22,226 nucleotides of DNA from Nitrosomonas sp. UBA6494 (GTDB lineage: Bacteria > Pseudomonadota > Gammaproteobacteria > Burkholderiales > Nitrosomonadaceae), in NCBI GenBank assembly GCA_002435335.1, contig DJMI01000158.1, forward strand, positions 1-22,226, written 5' to 3'. A model generated the notes under the pieces. That model made no database searches. It worked only from the letters and a program-made list of their open reading frames with translations, and was not told where the DNA came from. Position numbers and translations under genes: made by a program. Positions 1-7,903 of this stretch are shown here, one piece after another. Numbering within the stretch: the first letter of the stretch is position 1; every line of letters starts with the position of its first letter.

Positions 1-82
1 CACAAAAGTTCTTACACTCTCCAATGACGAGCAGTCCTTGGACGAAAATCGTCTTGAAGCGGAGAGGCTGCTTTATCCCTAA
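1..82 (+). CDS. C-terminal tail of an unidentified gene (5' partial)
   Basis: From base 2 an open frame runs 26 codons to a TAA at 80-82, giving a tail that ends NRLEAERLLYP. It is charged and helix-like, which fits a real C-terminus, but it is too short to assign to a family. The other two forward frames close quickly. The product is unknown and the call rests only on an open frame reaching the window edge. Confidence 0.3.
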   Translation, partial: TKVLTLSNDEQSLDENRLEAERLLYP

Positions 83-328
83 GTTGGTGAATTGTCTCTA
101 TTTCAACCAGGAAAAGCAAAAAAGATTGCATCCGGTTTGAATTCCTTTGTATATTGTTTCATTGTTTCCATTTTTTCTCCAATTAAGACTATTTTCTCTT
201 AACAGGAGTATTCAGGTCTATTAGACCACGTCAGCGAATGCATCTACAAATCACCTGCAGGACAAGATGTGCGTTATATTATTGCCCCTAAACTTTCCTG
301 ATTTATATTTAAATTTGTGAGAATTACG
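83..328. other. AT-rich spacer upstream of panP
   Basis: There is no intact gene here. The spacer holds a T-rich stretch near 150-185 with two copies of ATTGTTTC. A TATATT at 150-155 could serve as a -10 box, but no convincing -35 lies upstream of it. A short stop-terminated frame at 203-301 is listed separately. The panP promoter is presumably in this spacer, but I cannot place it. Confidence 0.4.
203..301 (+). pseudogene. Possible coding remnant upstream of panP
   Basis: The frame from 203 to the TGA at 299-301 encodes 32 residues containing EYSGLLDHVSECIYKSP and ending RYIIAPKLS. It looks protein-like, but it has no in-frame ATG and a TAA stop directly precedes it at 200-202. It could be the 3' end of a decayed gene, or chance. 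I do not recognise the family. Confidence 0.18.
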
Positions 329-1984
329 ATGTCAGAAGAAAAGAGTGAAGTTTCTGAATTTATTAACAAATATTTCTCATATTGTTATCAAAATGATCAG
401 GATATAATCGCGTTCCAAAATAAGATCGATAAGGCAATTCATGCCTATCTCGATTCCGAGAAGATTTCCAGTGATGTGCTCTTGGAGAATTTAACACAGC
501 ATTTTGTTAATTCTGATATACCTACTCAGCCAGCCAGTCTCGATAGCTATATGGATTTTATAAATGGCATATTGCTACCGAATATAGTGAATGTTTGTAA
601 GCCTTCTTATTTGGGGCATATGACTTCCATGATTCCAGTTTTTTATCAATATTTGGGGCAACTAATCACTCAGTTGAACATGAATGTTGTCAAAACCGAG
701 ACCTCGAAAGCCTTGACATTACTCGAACGTCAATCAATTGCAATGCTGCACCGGTTGGTTTTTCAATACCCTGAATCTTTTTATCAGAAATGCATACAAG
801 ATCAAAAAACCAACATGGGACTGATCGTATCCGGGGGTACTATGGCAAACATAACGGCCTTATGGATCGCAAGAAATAATGCATTGAAAGAAGATAGTGG
901 CTTCAGGGGAGTTCAAGCTGAAGGAATGCAAAAGGCATTGAAGCATTACGGATACCATGATGCGGTAATAATCGGTTCCGGGTTGATGCATTATTCTATG
1001 GAAAAATTGGCTTCTCTGCTCGGATTGGGATTGGAAAACATTATAAAGATTAAGTTGAATGAGAGCGGTGCTATTGATGCAGATGAATTGAGAAAAACCG
1101 TTGTTCATTGTAAGGAAAGTAAGAAATTGGTTATTGCGATCATCGGCATCGCAGGAACCACGGAAACGGGAAAAGTTGACGATCTGCAATCAATGGCGAA
1201 GATTGCAAAAGAATACAACATTCATTTTCATGTGGATGCCGCCTGGGGATGTCCAATTTTGTTTTCTGATAAACATAAGGATATTCTCAAAGGAATTGAA
1301 TCGGCAGATACGGCGATTGTGTGCGGACACAAGCAGTTGTATTTGCCACAAGGAATCAGTGTGGTGCTCTGCAAAAATCCAGAGCAAATCGACAGCATAA
1401 AATTTGCTACACGATATCAAGCGCGAAAAGAATCTTTTGATCTTGGCAAACATTCGCCAGAGGGATCGAGACCGGCATTTTCTTTGTTCTTGCATGCCGG
1501 CTTGAGTTTGATCGGAAAGAAAGGATATGAGTATTTGATCGATGAAGGTATCCGAAAGGCTGCATATCTAGCTGATTTGATAAAAAACAATGACGCTTTT
1601 GAATTGATTGAGGAGCCGCAAACCAATATCGTAGTCTATAGGTTCATTCCCGAAGAATTAAGAGAAAAATGCAAAAAAGGTATGCTTACTTTTGAGGACA
1701 ATTACGTCATAAATTCTATCAATGAGGTTTTGCAGGATGAACAATTTCACCAAGGAAGAACTTTTATTTCTCGTTCAATTCTCAGGCAAACTTCGTATGG
1801 CGATATGGATATAGTGATACTCCGGGCGGTCATCAGCAATCCGATGGCAACAGAAAAAGAAATTGAGGAATTGCTGCAAGATCAAATGGAAATCGGACGG
1901 TACATATTAACAAAAAGGCAATTTTCTTTTCCTGAAGTAATCAAATTACTGTATCAACAAACATCCAGCTATTATCGGCAATAA
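329..1984 (+). CDS. panP: PLP-dependent aspartate 1-decarboxylase-like protein (PanP type)
   Basis: A 551-residue group II PLP decarboxylase. The glutamate decarboxylase-like core shows HVDAAW with the cofactor-binding Asp at 303 and the internal aldimine Lys at 335 in GHKQLYLPQG. SGGTMANITALW near 171 is the phosphate/cofactor loop. Length (Vibrio PanP is about 550 residues) and N-terminal sequence resemble the PLP-dependent enzymes proposed to replace pyruvoyl-dependent PanD, making beta-alanine from aspartate for pantothenate and CoA in the cytosol. ATG 329 is chosen, with a weak TGAGA 8 nt upstream; an in-frame GTG at 317 would add four residues. It stands alone: 181 nt and a separate promoter precede prkB. 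Substrate is inferred; a glutamate or other amino acid decarboxylase remains possible. Confidence 0.8.
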   Translation: MSEEKSEVSEFINKYFSYCYQNDQDIIAFQNKIDKAIHAYLDSEKISSDVLLENLTQHFVNSDIPTQPASLDSYMDFINGILLPNIVNVCKPSYLGHMTSMIPVFYQYLGQLITQLNMNVVKTETSKALTLLERQSIAMLHRLVFQYPESFYQKCIQDQKTNMGLIVSGGTMANITALWIARNNALKEDSGFRGVQAEGMQKALKHYGYHDAVIIGSGLMHYSMEKLASLLGLGLENIIKIKLNESGAIDADELRKTVVHCKESKKLVIAIIGIAGTTETGKVDDLQSMAKIAKEYNIHFHVDAAWGCPILFSDKHKDILKGIESADTAIVCGHKQLYLPQGISVVLCKNPEQIDSIKFATRYQARKESFDLGKHSPEGSRPAFSLFLHAGLSLIGKKGYEYLIDEGIRKAAYLADLIKNNDAFELIEEPQTNIVVYRFIPEELREKCKKGMLTFEDNYVINSINEVLQDEQFHQGRTFISRSILRQTSYGDMDIVILRAVISNPMATEKEIEELLQDQMEIGRYILTKRQFSFPEVIKLLYQQTSSYYRQ

Positions 1985-2105
1985 TTGTAATGGTTTTGCT
2001 AAAAGCACAAAGAATGAGAGCTACAATGAAAATTTGCCGGTTAGAAATAGTTTCAGATACCGCGAGTAATTTTTGTAAACACTCGTAATAATTTATTGAA
2101 GTGCT

Positions 2106-2114
2106 TGGTATAAT
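2106..2114 (+). promoter_or_regulatory. Extended -10 promoter of prkB
   Basis: TGGTATAAT at 2106-2114 is a perfect TATAAT with the upstream TG of an extended -10 element. No good -35 lies 16-18 nt upstream, as is usual for extended -10 promoters. Transcription would begin near 2121, giving a leader of about 45 nt that includes a T-run at 2141-2150 and an AGGAG ribosome site at 2152-2156. Confidence 0.6.
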
Positions 2115-2165
2115 ATTCACGCATTTAGAGCAATTTATTAGTTTTTTTTTTAGGAGAACATCAGT

Positions 2166-3035
2166 ATGTCGCAAAAACACCCGGTTATCGCGGTTACCGG
2201 ATCTTCAGGTGCAGGTACTTCAACAGTAAAAACCAGCTTTGAACATATTTTTCGCCGTGAGCAACTTAAAGCAGTCATTGTTGAAGGGGATAGCTTTCAT
2301 CGTTATGACCGAGAGTCGATGAAGCAAGCTGTTGCCGAATCAGAAAAAAATGGCGGTAGACCAATTAGTCATTTTGGTCCGGAAGCTAACGAATTTGAGA
2401 AGCTTGAAGCTTTATTTAAAGAATATGGTGAAAGCGGTACCGGTCAAACGCGGCTATATTTGCATAACGATGAGGAAGCTAAACCATGGCAGCAAAAAGC
2501 AGGCACTTTTACACCTTGGTCACCGATTCAAGCTGGTTCTGATTTGTTGTTTTATGAAGGACTTCACGGCGGTGCTAAAAGCGATACAGCCGACGTTGCC
2601 AAATATGTCGATTTACTCGTGGGCGTAGTACCAATCGTTAACCTGGAGTGGATACAAAAGATTTTTCGCGATACCAATGCACGGGGTTATTCTACTGAAG
2701 CGGTTACACATACCATACTGCGTCGTATGCACGATTATGTGCATTACATAACACCGCAATTTTCGCGTACTCACATCAATTTTCAGCGCGTACCAACAGT
2801 TGATACATCCAATCCATTCATTGCTCGGGAAATTCCGTCATTGGATGAGAGCATGGTTGTGATTCGTTTCAGAGATCCTGAAGTTGTCGATTTTCCTTAT
2901 TTGTTAAATATGATTCATGATTCTTTCATGTCTCGCCCAAATACCATTGTGGTTCCAGGAGGTAAAATGGGGATGGCGATTGAACTAATACTGACACCTT
3001 TGATTTTGGATATCGTAACTAAAAGCAGAAAATAA
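2166..3035 (+). CDS. prkB: Phosphoribulokinase, class I (proteobacterial)
   Basis: A 289-residue enzyme that phosphorylates ribulose 5-phosphate with ATP to ribulose 1,5-bisphosphate, the CO2 acceptor of RuBisCO. The P-loop is GSSGAGTST at 12-20. Residues known from the Rhodobacter class I enzyme fall at the same numbers: Asp42 and His45 in EGDSFHRYD, His100, Glu131 and His134 in YEGLHGG, and Lys165, Arg168 and Asp169. The match in length and key residues makes this a confident call. AGGAG lies 9 nt before the ATG, a promoter precedes it, and tandem hairpins follow, so it is probably monocistronic. No RuBisCO or other cbb gene is in view, so the Calvin genes are dispersed or lie elsewhere. 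Confidence 0.95.
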   Translation: MSQKHPVIAVTGSSGAGTSTVKTSFEHIFRREQLKAVIVEGDSFHRYDRESMKQAVAESEKNGGRPISHFGPEANEFEKLEALFKEYGESGTGQTRLYLHNDEEAKPWQQKAGTFTPWSPIQAGSDLLFYEGLHGGAKSDTADVAKYVDLLVGVVPIVNLEWIQKIFRDTNARGYSTEAVTHTILRRMHDYVHYITPQFSRTHINFQRVPTVDTSNPFIAREIPSLDESMVVIRFRDPEVVDFPYLLNMIHDSFMSRPNTIVVPGGKMGMAIELILTPLILDIVTKSRK

Positions 3036-3058
3036 CCTATCTGCCCAGTGCGTTATTA

Positions 3059-3080
3059 GCGGCAAAATTTCATTTGCCGC
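3059..3080 (+). repeat. Perfect 8-bp hairpin downstream of prkB
   Basis: GCGGCAAA at 3059-3066 pairs perfectly with TTTGCCGC at 3073-3080 across a 6-nt loop. No T-run follows, so alone it is not a classic terminator. It lies 23 nt after the prkB stop and just before a second hairpin that does have a T-run. It could protect the prkB mRNA 3' end or assist termination. Confidence 0.6.
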
Positions 3081-3093
3081 ATTGAGAAGTAGC

Positions 3094-3120
3094 AAAAGCA
3101 CTCTTACGGTGCTTTTATTT
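3094..3120 (+). terminator. Rho-independent terminator between prkB and uvrD
   Basis: AAAAGCAC at 3094-3101 pairs with GTGCTTTT at 3109-3116 across a 7-nt loop, followed by ATTT. The stem and U-rich end fit an intrinsic terminator for prkB. It ends only about 10 nt before the upstream candidate start of uvrD (3128), which favours the downstream start at 3173. Confidence 0.75.
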
Positions 3121-3172
3121 AGCGCGTATGGGTATATCTGCTTTGCCTCAATTGAGACGTTATCAAACTGCC

Positions 3173-5365
3173 ATGACATCGTTGTTTTCCGAGTTAAATC
3201 CTGAGCAGCTTGCGGCAATTACATTACCGCCCCAGTCAGCTTTAATACTGGCTGGGGCGGGTAGTGGTAAAACCAGAGTATTGACCACTCGTATTGCTTA
3301 TTTGATTCAATCCGGTCAAGCCAATCCTCATCAAATCTTGGCGGTTACTTTCACCAATAAAGCGGCAAAAGAAATGTTGGTGCGCATTTCTGCGATGTTG
3401 CCGATCAATTTGCGAAATTTGTGGATAGGGACATTTCACGGAATTTGTCACCGCATGCTGCGAATGCATTACCTTGATGCTGGCTTGCTTCAAAATTTCC
3501 AAATTCTGGATTCCGCTGATCAATTGGCATTAATCAAACGAATTCAAAAAATTCTGGCGGTAGATGAAAAAAGATTTCCGCCGCGTCAAGTGCAATGGTT
3601 TATCAATAATGCGAAAGAATCCGGGTTGCGTGCTGCTTTTGTTATCAGCGACGATGCATATTCGCGTCGCATGCAGGAGATTTATCATGCGTATGAACAG
3701 CAATGTCAAAAAGAGAGTGCCGTTGATTTTGCAGAATTGTTGTTACGTTGCTATGAATTGCTTAGCCGCAATGAAATTTTACGTCAACATTACTGTGAGC
3801 GTTTCTCTCATGTCCTGATTGATGAATTTCAAGATACCAATTCATTGCAATATCGATGGTTGAAATTGCTAGCCGGTATTGGAAGACCTGATGCGGCAGC
3901 CGTGTTTGCAGTGGGTGATGATGATCAAAGCATCTACTCATTTCGCGGTGCTTGTGTCAGTAATATGGTCGATTATGAAAGAGAATTTGGTATTGCAAAA
4001 GTAATCAAGTTAGAGCAAAACTACCGCTCTCACGGTCATATTCTCGAAGCAGCAAACGAATTGATCAGAAATAATCCGCAGCGTTTGGGCAAAAATCTTT
4101 GGACATCGGAAGGTAAGGGAGAGCCTTTACGCATATACGGCGCAGTCAACGATCATGAAGAAACTGCTTTTGTCGTTGAAGAAATAAAATCGTTGCATGT
4201 GTCCGGTATTGCATTATCAGAAATTGCATTATTGTATCGATCAAATGCGCAATCGCGCATACTCGAACATGGTTTGTTCAACGCCGGGATACCGTACCGA
4301 GTATATGGCGGTATGCGTTTCTTTGATCGCCAAGAAATCAAGCATGCATTGGCTTATTTACGCTTGATTGCAAATCCGAATGATGACAGCGCGCTACTGC
4401 GAGTAATCAATTTTCCGACGCGCGGTATCGGTGCCCGAAGCTTAGAGCAATTGCAAGACGATGCCAAAGAATCCGGAGCAAGTTTGTGGCATACGGCAAT
4501 GCAGAAAAGTGGTGGTGAAACTGTATTGGCGCACGATTTATCTAAACCACTGAGAGGTATTGCGGGATTCGTGCGATTAATTCTAGCAATGCAGCAAGCA
4601 TGCCAAACTTTGCCGTTACCGCAAATTATTGAACATATACTTGAACACAGTGAATTGTTAGCGTTTTATGGCAAGGAGCGAGATGGTGCGGAGAGGCTGG
4701 AGAATCTGAATGAATTGATCAACGCGGCAACCAGTTTTGTCCATGAAACCGACGATGACAGTTTGACCGAATTTCTCGCACATGCTTCATTGGAAGCGGG
4801 TGAGCATCAAGCGGGCAGTGGTCAAGAGGCGCTGCAGTTGATGACAGTGCATGCCGCAAAAGGACTGGAGTTTCATAGTGTTTTCTTAAGCGGGTTGGAA
4901 GAAGGGTTATTCCCGCATGAAAATAGTATTAATGAAATAAACGGCTTAGCTGAAGAAAGGCGACTGATGTATGTGGCTATGACACGTGCGCGCCGGCGTT
5001 TGTATCTCAGTTTTGCGCATAACCGGATGCTTCATGGTCAAATTCGATACAATGTCGCTTCACGCTTTATCAGTGAAATCCCACAGAATTGCATCAAATG
5101 GTTGAAGCAATCTTTTTCTAACTCAGCACACGAGAACGAATCACGCAAATCGATATTTTCTCAATCATTTACAGGAAATCAGCAAGGCTTTTCGTCCAAC
5201 CATGATTCGTGGAAAATAGGCCAGAATGTACTCCATGCCAAATTCGGCGCAGGTGTCATTATTAATTGCGAGGGTAGTGGCAGTGATGCACGTGTTCAGA
5301 TCAATTTTGCTCAAAGTGGATCAAAATGGTTGTTATTAGAATATGCAAAATTGACTAAAGCTTAG
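3173..5365 (+). CDS. uvrD: DNA helicase II, UvrD
   Basis: A superfamily 1A 3'-5' DNA helicase of 730 residues acting in nucleotide excision and mismatch repair. LNPEQ (Q motif) precedes Walker A AGAGSGKT with Lys33. Motif II is LIDEFQDT with Asp217/Glu218, then GDDDQSIYSFRGA (motif III) and LEQNYRS (motif IV). LMTVHAAKGLEF and YVAMTRAR are motifs V and VI. The C-terminus carries the Tudor-like domain typical of UvrD (WKIGQNVLHAKFGAGVI through KWLLLEYAKL), which contacts RNA polymerase in transcription-coupled repair and separates UvrD from Rep. Start: ATG 3173 gives the usual N-terminus; an in-frame ATG at 3128 would add 15 residues immediately after a terminator. Neither has a strong ribosome site. 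Confidence 0.93.
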   Translation: MTSLFSELNPEQLAAITLPPQSALILAGAGSGKTRVLTTRIAYLIQSGQANPHQILAVTFTNKAAKEMLVRISAMLPINLRNLWIGTFHGICHRMLRMHYLDAGLLQNFQILDSADQLALIKRIQKILAVDEKRFPPRQVQWFINNAKESGLRAAFVISDDAYSRRMQEIYHAYEQQCQKESAVDFAELLLRCYELLSRNEILRQHYCERFSHVLIDEFQDTNSLQYRWLKLLAGIGRPDAAAVFAVGDDDQSIYSFRGACVSNMVDYEREFGIAKVIKLEQNYRSHGHILEAANELIRNNPQRLGKNLWTSEGKGEPLRIYGAVNDHEETAFVVEEIKSLHVSGIALSEIALLYRSNAQSRILEHGLFNAGIPYRVYGGMRFFDRQEIKHALAYLRLIANPNDDSALLRVINFPTRGIGARSLEQLQDDAKESGASLWHTAMQKSGGETVLAHDLSKPLRGIAGFVRLILAMQQACQTLPLPQIIEHILEHSELLAFYGKERDGAERLENLNELINAATSFVHETDDDSLTEFLAHASLEAGEHQAGSGQEALQLMTVHAAKGLEFHSVFLSGLEEGLFPHENSINEINGLAEERRLMYVAMTRARRRLYLSFAHNRMLHGQIRYNVASRFISEIPQNCIKWLKQSFSNSAHENESRKSIFSQSFTGNQQGFSSNHDSWKIGQNVLHAKFGAGVIINCEGSGSDARVQINFAQSGSKWLLLEYAKLTKA

Positions 5366-5445
5366 ATCTATTCAAGAGTATTTTTAAAAGAAACAGCAAC
5401 CTATATACGAGCGCGCAGTAGATAACTTTAAGCTATCGAGCATAT

Positions 5446-6390
5446 TTAATTACTATCTGGCTTACTATCGATTTGATGTAGTTCACGATGCTCTTCGTTG
5501 CAGTAGAATTTTCCCTGTTCCGTGATGGCCTCGTTACGTTGGATTGTGCGTTTACAGTGTGCGCATTGCACGGTTTCTTCCAATTCATCTTTGTTTTGAG
5601 TATTCGTAGTTTGATTTTCGGTATCGGCCCAATTGGCTTTCTGGTAATCGTTTTTCAATTCATTATTTTTAAAACGCAGTGGCTCGCCAAGAAAAATGTC
5701 CTTGTAACTGACATAAATTGAAGCAAACAATACAGGAATCAAAATAACTAAGCCAACACCATACGGCATCAAGCAAATGATCGTTAAAATGACGAGTGTA
5801 ATACCATATACTTGAAACGGTATGATATTGCGCAAACAAGCATAAAAGCTGCGCTTCATGGCAACAACTGAAGGAAGGTTATGAAAAACCACCAATAATG
5901 GTGCAAACCATGTTGCCATCATTAACGGTATTGAAAGAGTCAACATAATAAGTGATGACGTTAGAAAGCTACTCATGACACCCATTAATTCACTTTCGTC
6001 GACTCTTTTGCCGTAAAGCATCATGTCCGTCATTTGCGACCCACCGATCAGTATGACTAATCCGATAATTAAAATTTGACCGATAAGATAAAAACCGCCA
6101 ATGGCAATTAATGGAGCCGGGTTCTCTTTGAAAGCGCTGAATAAATGTGGGATTTCTAGTGGTTCACCTTGTTCCAATGCTTTGCAGCCTTGCATCAGTC
6201 CGGCTAAAAATACCGGTGAAACCAATGTAAAAATAAATTTTCCCAATATTGGAATCATTGACATTACCAAGGCAATTATCATGAATGTAAAACAAACGAT
6301 AAACCACGGAAACGGTGCTTTCTTAAATAAATAGAAGCCACTTAGAATCCACTGTAATCCTTGTTTTGCATAAACTTGGCGAATTTCCAT
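5446..6390 (-). CDS. BPSS1780-family membrane protein with zinc-ribbon-like tail
   Basis: A 314-residue inner-membrane protein. Residues 1-235 resemble the BPSS1780 family of beta/gammaproteobacteria (start MEIRQVYAKQGLQWI) with about six hydrophobic segments. A polar linker leads to a cytosolic tail with CAHCKRTIQ and YCNEEHRELH. Cys276, Cys279, Cys297 and His301 form a CxxC...CxxxH treble-clef or ribbon-like zinc site resembling small PP0621-type proteins. The start is ATG 6390 because GGAG lies 8 nt upstream; an open frame extends 28 codons further but overlaps thrB. It is the last gene of the minus-strand cluster. Function is unknown; the resemblance is from memory of family motifs. Confidence 0.8.
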   Translation of the reverse strand: MEIRQVYAKQGLQWILSGFYLFKKAPFPWFIVCFTFMIIALVMSMIPILGKFIFTLVSPVFLAGLMQGCKALEQGEPLEIPHLFSAFKENPAPLIAIGGFYLIGQILIIGLVILIGGSQMTDMMLYGKRVDESELMGVMSSFLTSSLIMLTLSIPLMMATWFAPLLVVFHNLPSVVAMKRSFYACLRNIIPFQVYGITLVILTIICLMPYGVGLVILIPVLFASIYVSYKDIFLGEPLRFKNNELKNDYQKANWADTENQTTNTQNKDELEETVQCAHCKRTIQRNEAITEQGKFYCNEEHRELHQIDSKPDSN

Positions 6391-6398
6391 TGATGCTG

Positions 6399-6402
6399 CT
6401 CC
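6399..6402 (-). promoter_or_regulatory. Ribosome binding site fixing the membrane-protein start
   Basis: On the minus strand GGAG lies 8 nt upstream of the ATG at 6390. This is the best Shine-Dalgarno match in the area and decides between this ATG and the upstream frame that would overlap the end of thrB. Confidence 0.6.
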
Positions 6403-6433
6403 AGTTAATTTCAGTAATCGGTTTAATAATGTG

Positions 6434-7384
6434 TTATATCCAGAGTTGCTGCAGTTTTGCCGAATTGCACACATGATTTCTTAGTATTTCTTTGAAATGC
6501 ACCGGATCTTTAGCGTGCGTCAATTCTCCCGGTCTTGGTAAGTGGTAATCATACAAACGCGAGATCCAAAATCGCAATGCTGCAGCGCGCAACATTGCTG
6601 GCCATACCTGGTGTTCCGCAGCAGTGAGAGGACGTATGGCATGATAGGCTACGATCAATGCAAGTGTGCAAGACTCTTCCAGGGTTTTATTCTCGGTCAT
6701 GCACCAATCGTTGACTGTGATTGCCAAATCATACAAAAACGCATCGTTACAGGCGAAATAAAAGTCGATAATCCCACCGATTTTGTCATTCACAAACAAT
6801 ACATTGTCTCGAAATAAATCAGCATGTATGACTCCGCAGGGCAGTATTGCTTTTTGCTGGTTTACTTGAAACTGCAATTCGGTTTCAAATAGTGTTTTTT
6901 CTTCGTTGCTCAAGTAAGGTGCTATTTCAGGAAATTTTGCTTGCCACCATGAAAACCCTCGAGGATTATTCATTGTACCCGGATAGGATATTCCTGCTAA
7001 GTGCATTTTGGCTAGAATTTGCCCCACTGCAACACATTGATCTCGAGTTGGATATTCGATTGAATGTCCGGGCAAACAAGTTACAATTGTTGCGGGTTTG
7101 CCGTTAAGTTCTCCGAATAACGTAGTGTCACAGCGCTGAATCGGTGCGGGGCAAGGAATATTGTGCTGTGATAAGTGCGCCATCAAATTTAAATAATAAG
7201 GCAGTTCTAATGGCGTCAGTTTTTCAAATAAGGTTAATACGAATTTTCCTGTTGTTGTCGTGACAAAATAATTGGTATTCTCAATCCCCGAAGAGATACC
7301 TTGCAATTGGATTAACTCACCTAAGGCATAATTTTTCAACCATGCGGAAAGTTGATTTTCAGAAACAGGGGTAAAAACAGACAT
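6434..7384 (-). CDS. thrB: Homoserine kinase, APH-fold type
   Basis: A 316-residue kinase of the aminoglycoside phosphotransferase/choline kinase fold, the form of homoserine kinase common in beta- and some gammaproteobacteria. It phosphorylates homoserine with ATP on the way to threonine. The catalytic loop is HADLFRDN at 187-194 (Asp189, Asn194), and the metal-binding Asp207 follows in IIDFYFA. The N-terminal SSGIENTNYFV and KFVLTLFE fit the nucleotide-binding lobe. It lies between the DUF2782 gene (55 nt upstream) and the membrane-protein gene (43 nt downstream), all on the minus strand. Having thrB with a DUF2782 gene near polA is a familiar betaproteobacterial order. No good Shine-Dalgarno precedes its ATG, suggesting coupling or leaderless-like initiation. 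Confidence 0.93.
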   Translation of the reverse strand: MSVFTPVSENQLSAWLKNYALGELIQLQGISSGIENTNYFVTTTTGKFVLTLFEKLTPLELPYYLNLMAHLSQHNIPCPAPIQRCDTTLFGELNGKPATIVTCLPGHSIEYPTRDQCVAVGQILAKMHLAGISYPGTMNNPRGFSWWQAKFPEIAPYLSNEEKTLFETELQFQVNQQKAILPCGVIHADLFRDNVLFVNDKIGGIIDFYFACNDAFLYDLAITVNDWCMTENKTLEESCTLALIVAYHAIRPLTAAEHQVWPAMLRAAALRFWISRLYDYHLPRPGELTHAKDPVHFKEILRNHVCNSAKLQQLWI

Positions 7385-7439
7385 GGATTGAAGACATGAA
7401 GTCTACTGGTAATGAAAGTTCAGTGAGTGATAGTAAAGA

Positions 7440-7847
7440 CTAAAATTTTAATAACTGCCACATCGGTGGACTGACATCGATACCGACTTCATTCGGATGA
7501 TTGTGGTAATCTCTGATCAGATTCTTTTTTAAATAGTAAGGTGGACCGATACGAGGAATTACTTTAATCATCAGTAATTCACCATTAACACGATGTTCTT
7601 CAATAATGTCTTGTCCGCGACGAATGATTGTGACTTCCGCTTCCGGTATTTGCTCCGAATCTGCTTGAATATCTGCTGCACGCTCAGGTGGTTCGCTTAA
7701 ATCACGTGGCGGTTCCGGAATCTCCGGCAACGGAATTAAATTGTCCGGTTGCTTTGTTTTCTTGGATTGCTTAGGCTGTTCGCTTTCCGCTAAAGTTGGG
7801 ATTGCTACACTAAGCAATAATATCAATATCAATCGGTGCAAGTGCAT
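7440..7847 (-). CDS. DUF2782-domain secreted protein
   Basis: A 135-residue protein with an N-terminal signal peptide (hydrophobic LILILLLSVAIP, likely cleavage after TLA at about residue 20), so periplasmic or envelope-associated. A Pro/Glu-rich linker at about 30-65 leads to the conserved module VTIIRRGQDIIEEHRVNGEL followed by MIKVIPRIGPPYYL at about 71-106, which matches the small DUF2782 family. The role is unknown. Its conserved place next to thrB and polA in betaproteobacteria is a context clue rather than functional evidence. Gaps to both neighbours are about 55 nt. Confidence 0.8.
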   Translation of the reverse strand: MHLHRLILILLLSVAIPTLAESEQPKQSKKTKQPDNLIPLPEIPEPPRDLSEPPERAADIQADSEQIPEAEVTIIRRGQDIIEEHRVNGELLMIKVIPRIGPPYYLKKNLIRDYHNHPNEVGIDVSPPMWQLLKF

Positions 7848-7903
7848 GATATGTTCGGGTAGATCGGCTAGTGTTGTATTCTACCTAAAATAATAAGCCA
7901 ACG

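Noticed and set aside
860..1626. Minus-strand open frames inside panP
   Set aside because: They are shadow frames of a well-supported gene, with unlikely amino acid composition and no start signals.
2063..2085. CGAGT/ACTCG inverted repeat upstream of the prkB promoter as an operator
   Set aside because: The arms are only 5 bp with a 13-nt spacer; too weak to claim a CbbR-type or other operator.
5366..5445. Terminator between convergent uvrD and the membrane-protein gene
   Set aside because: Only a 4-bp inverted repeat (GATA/TATC) could be found, with no U-run behind a stable stem.
6391..6474. Longer start of the minus-strand membrane protein
   Set aside because: It overlaps the end of thrB and lacks a ribosome site; ATG 6390 has GGAG at 8 nt and the family-like N-terminus.
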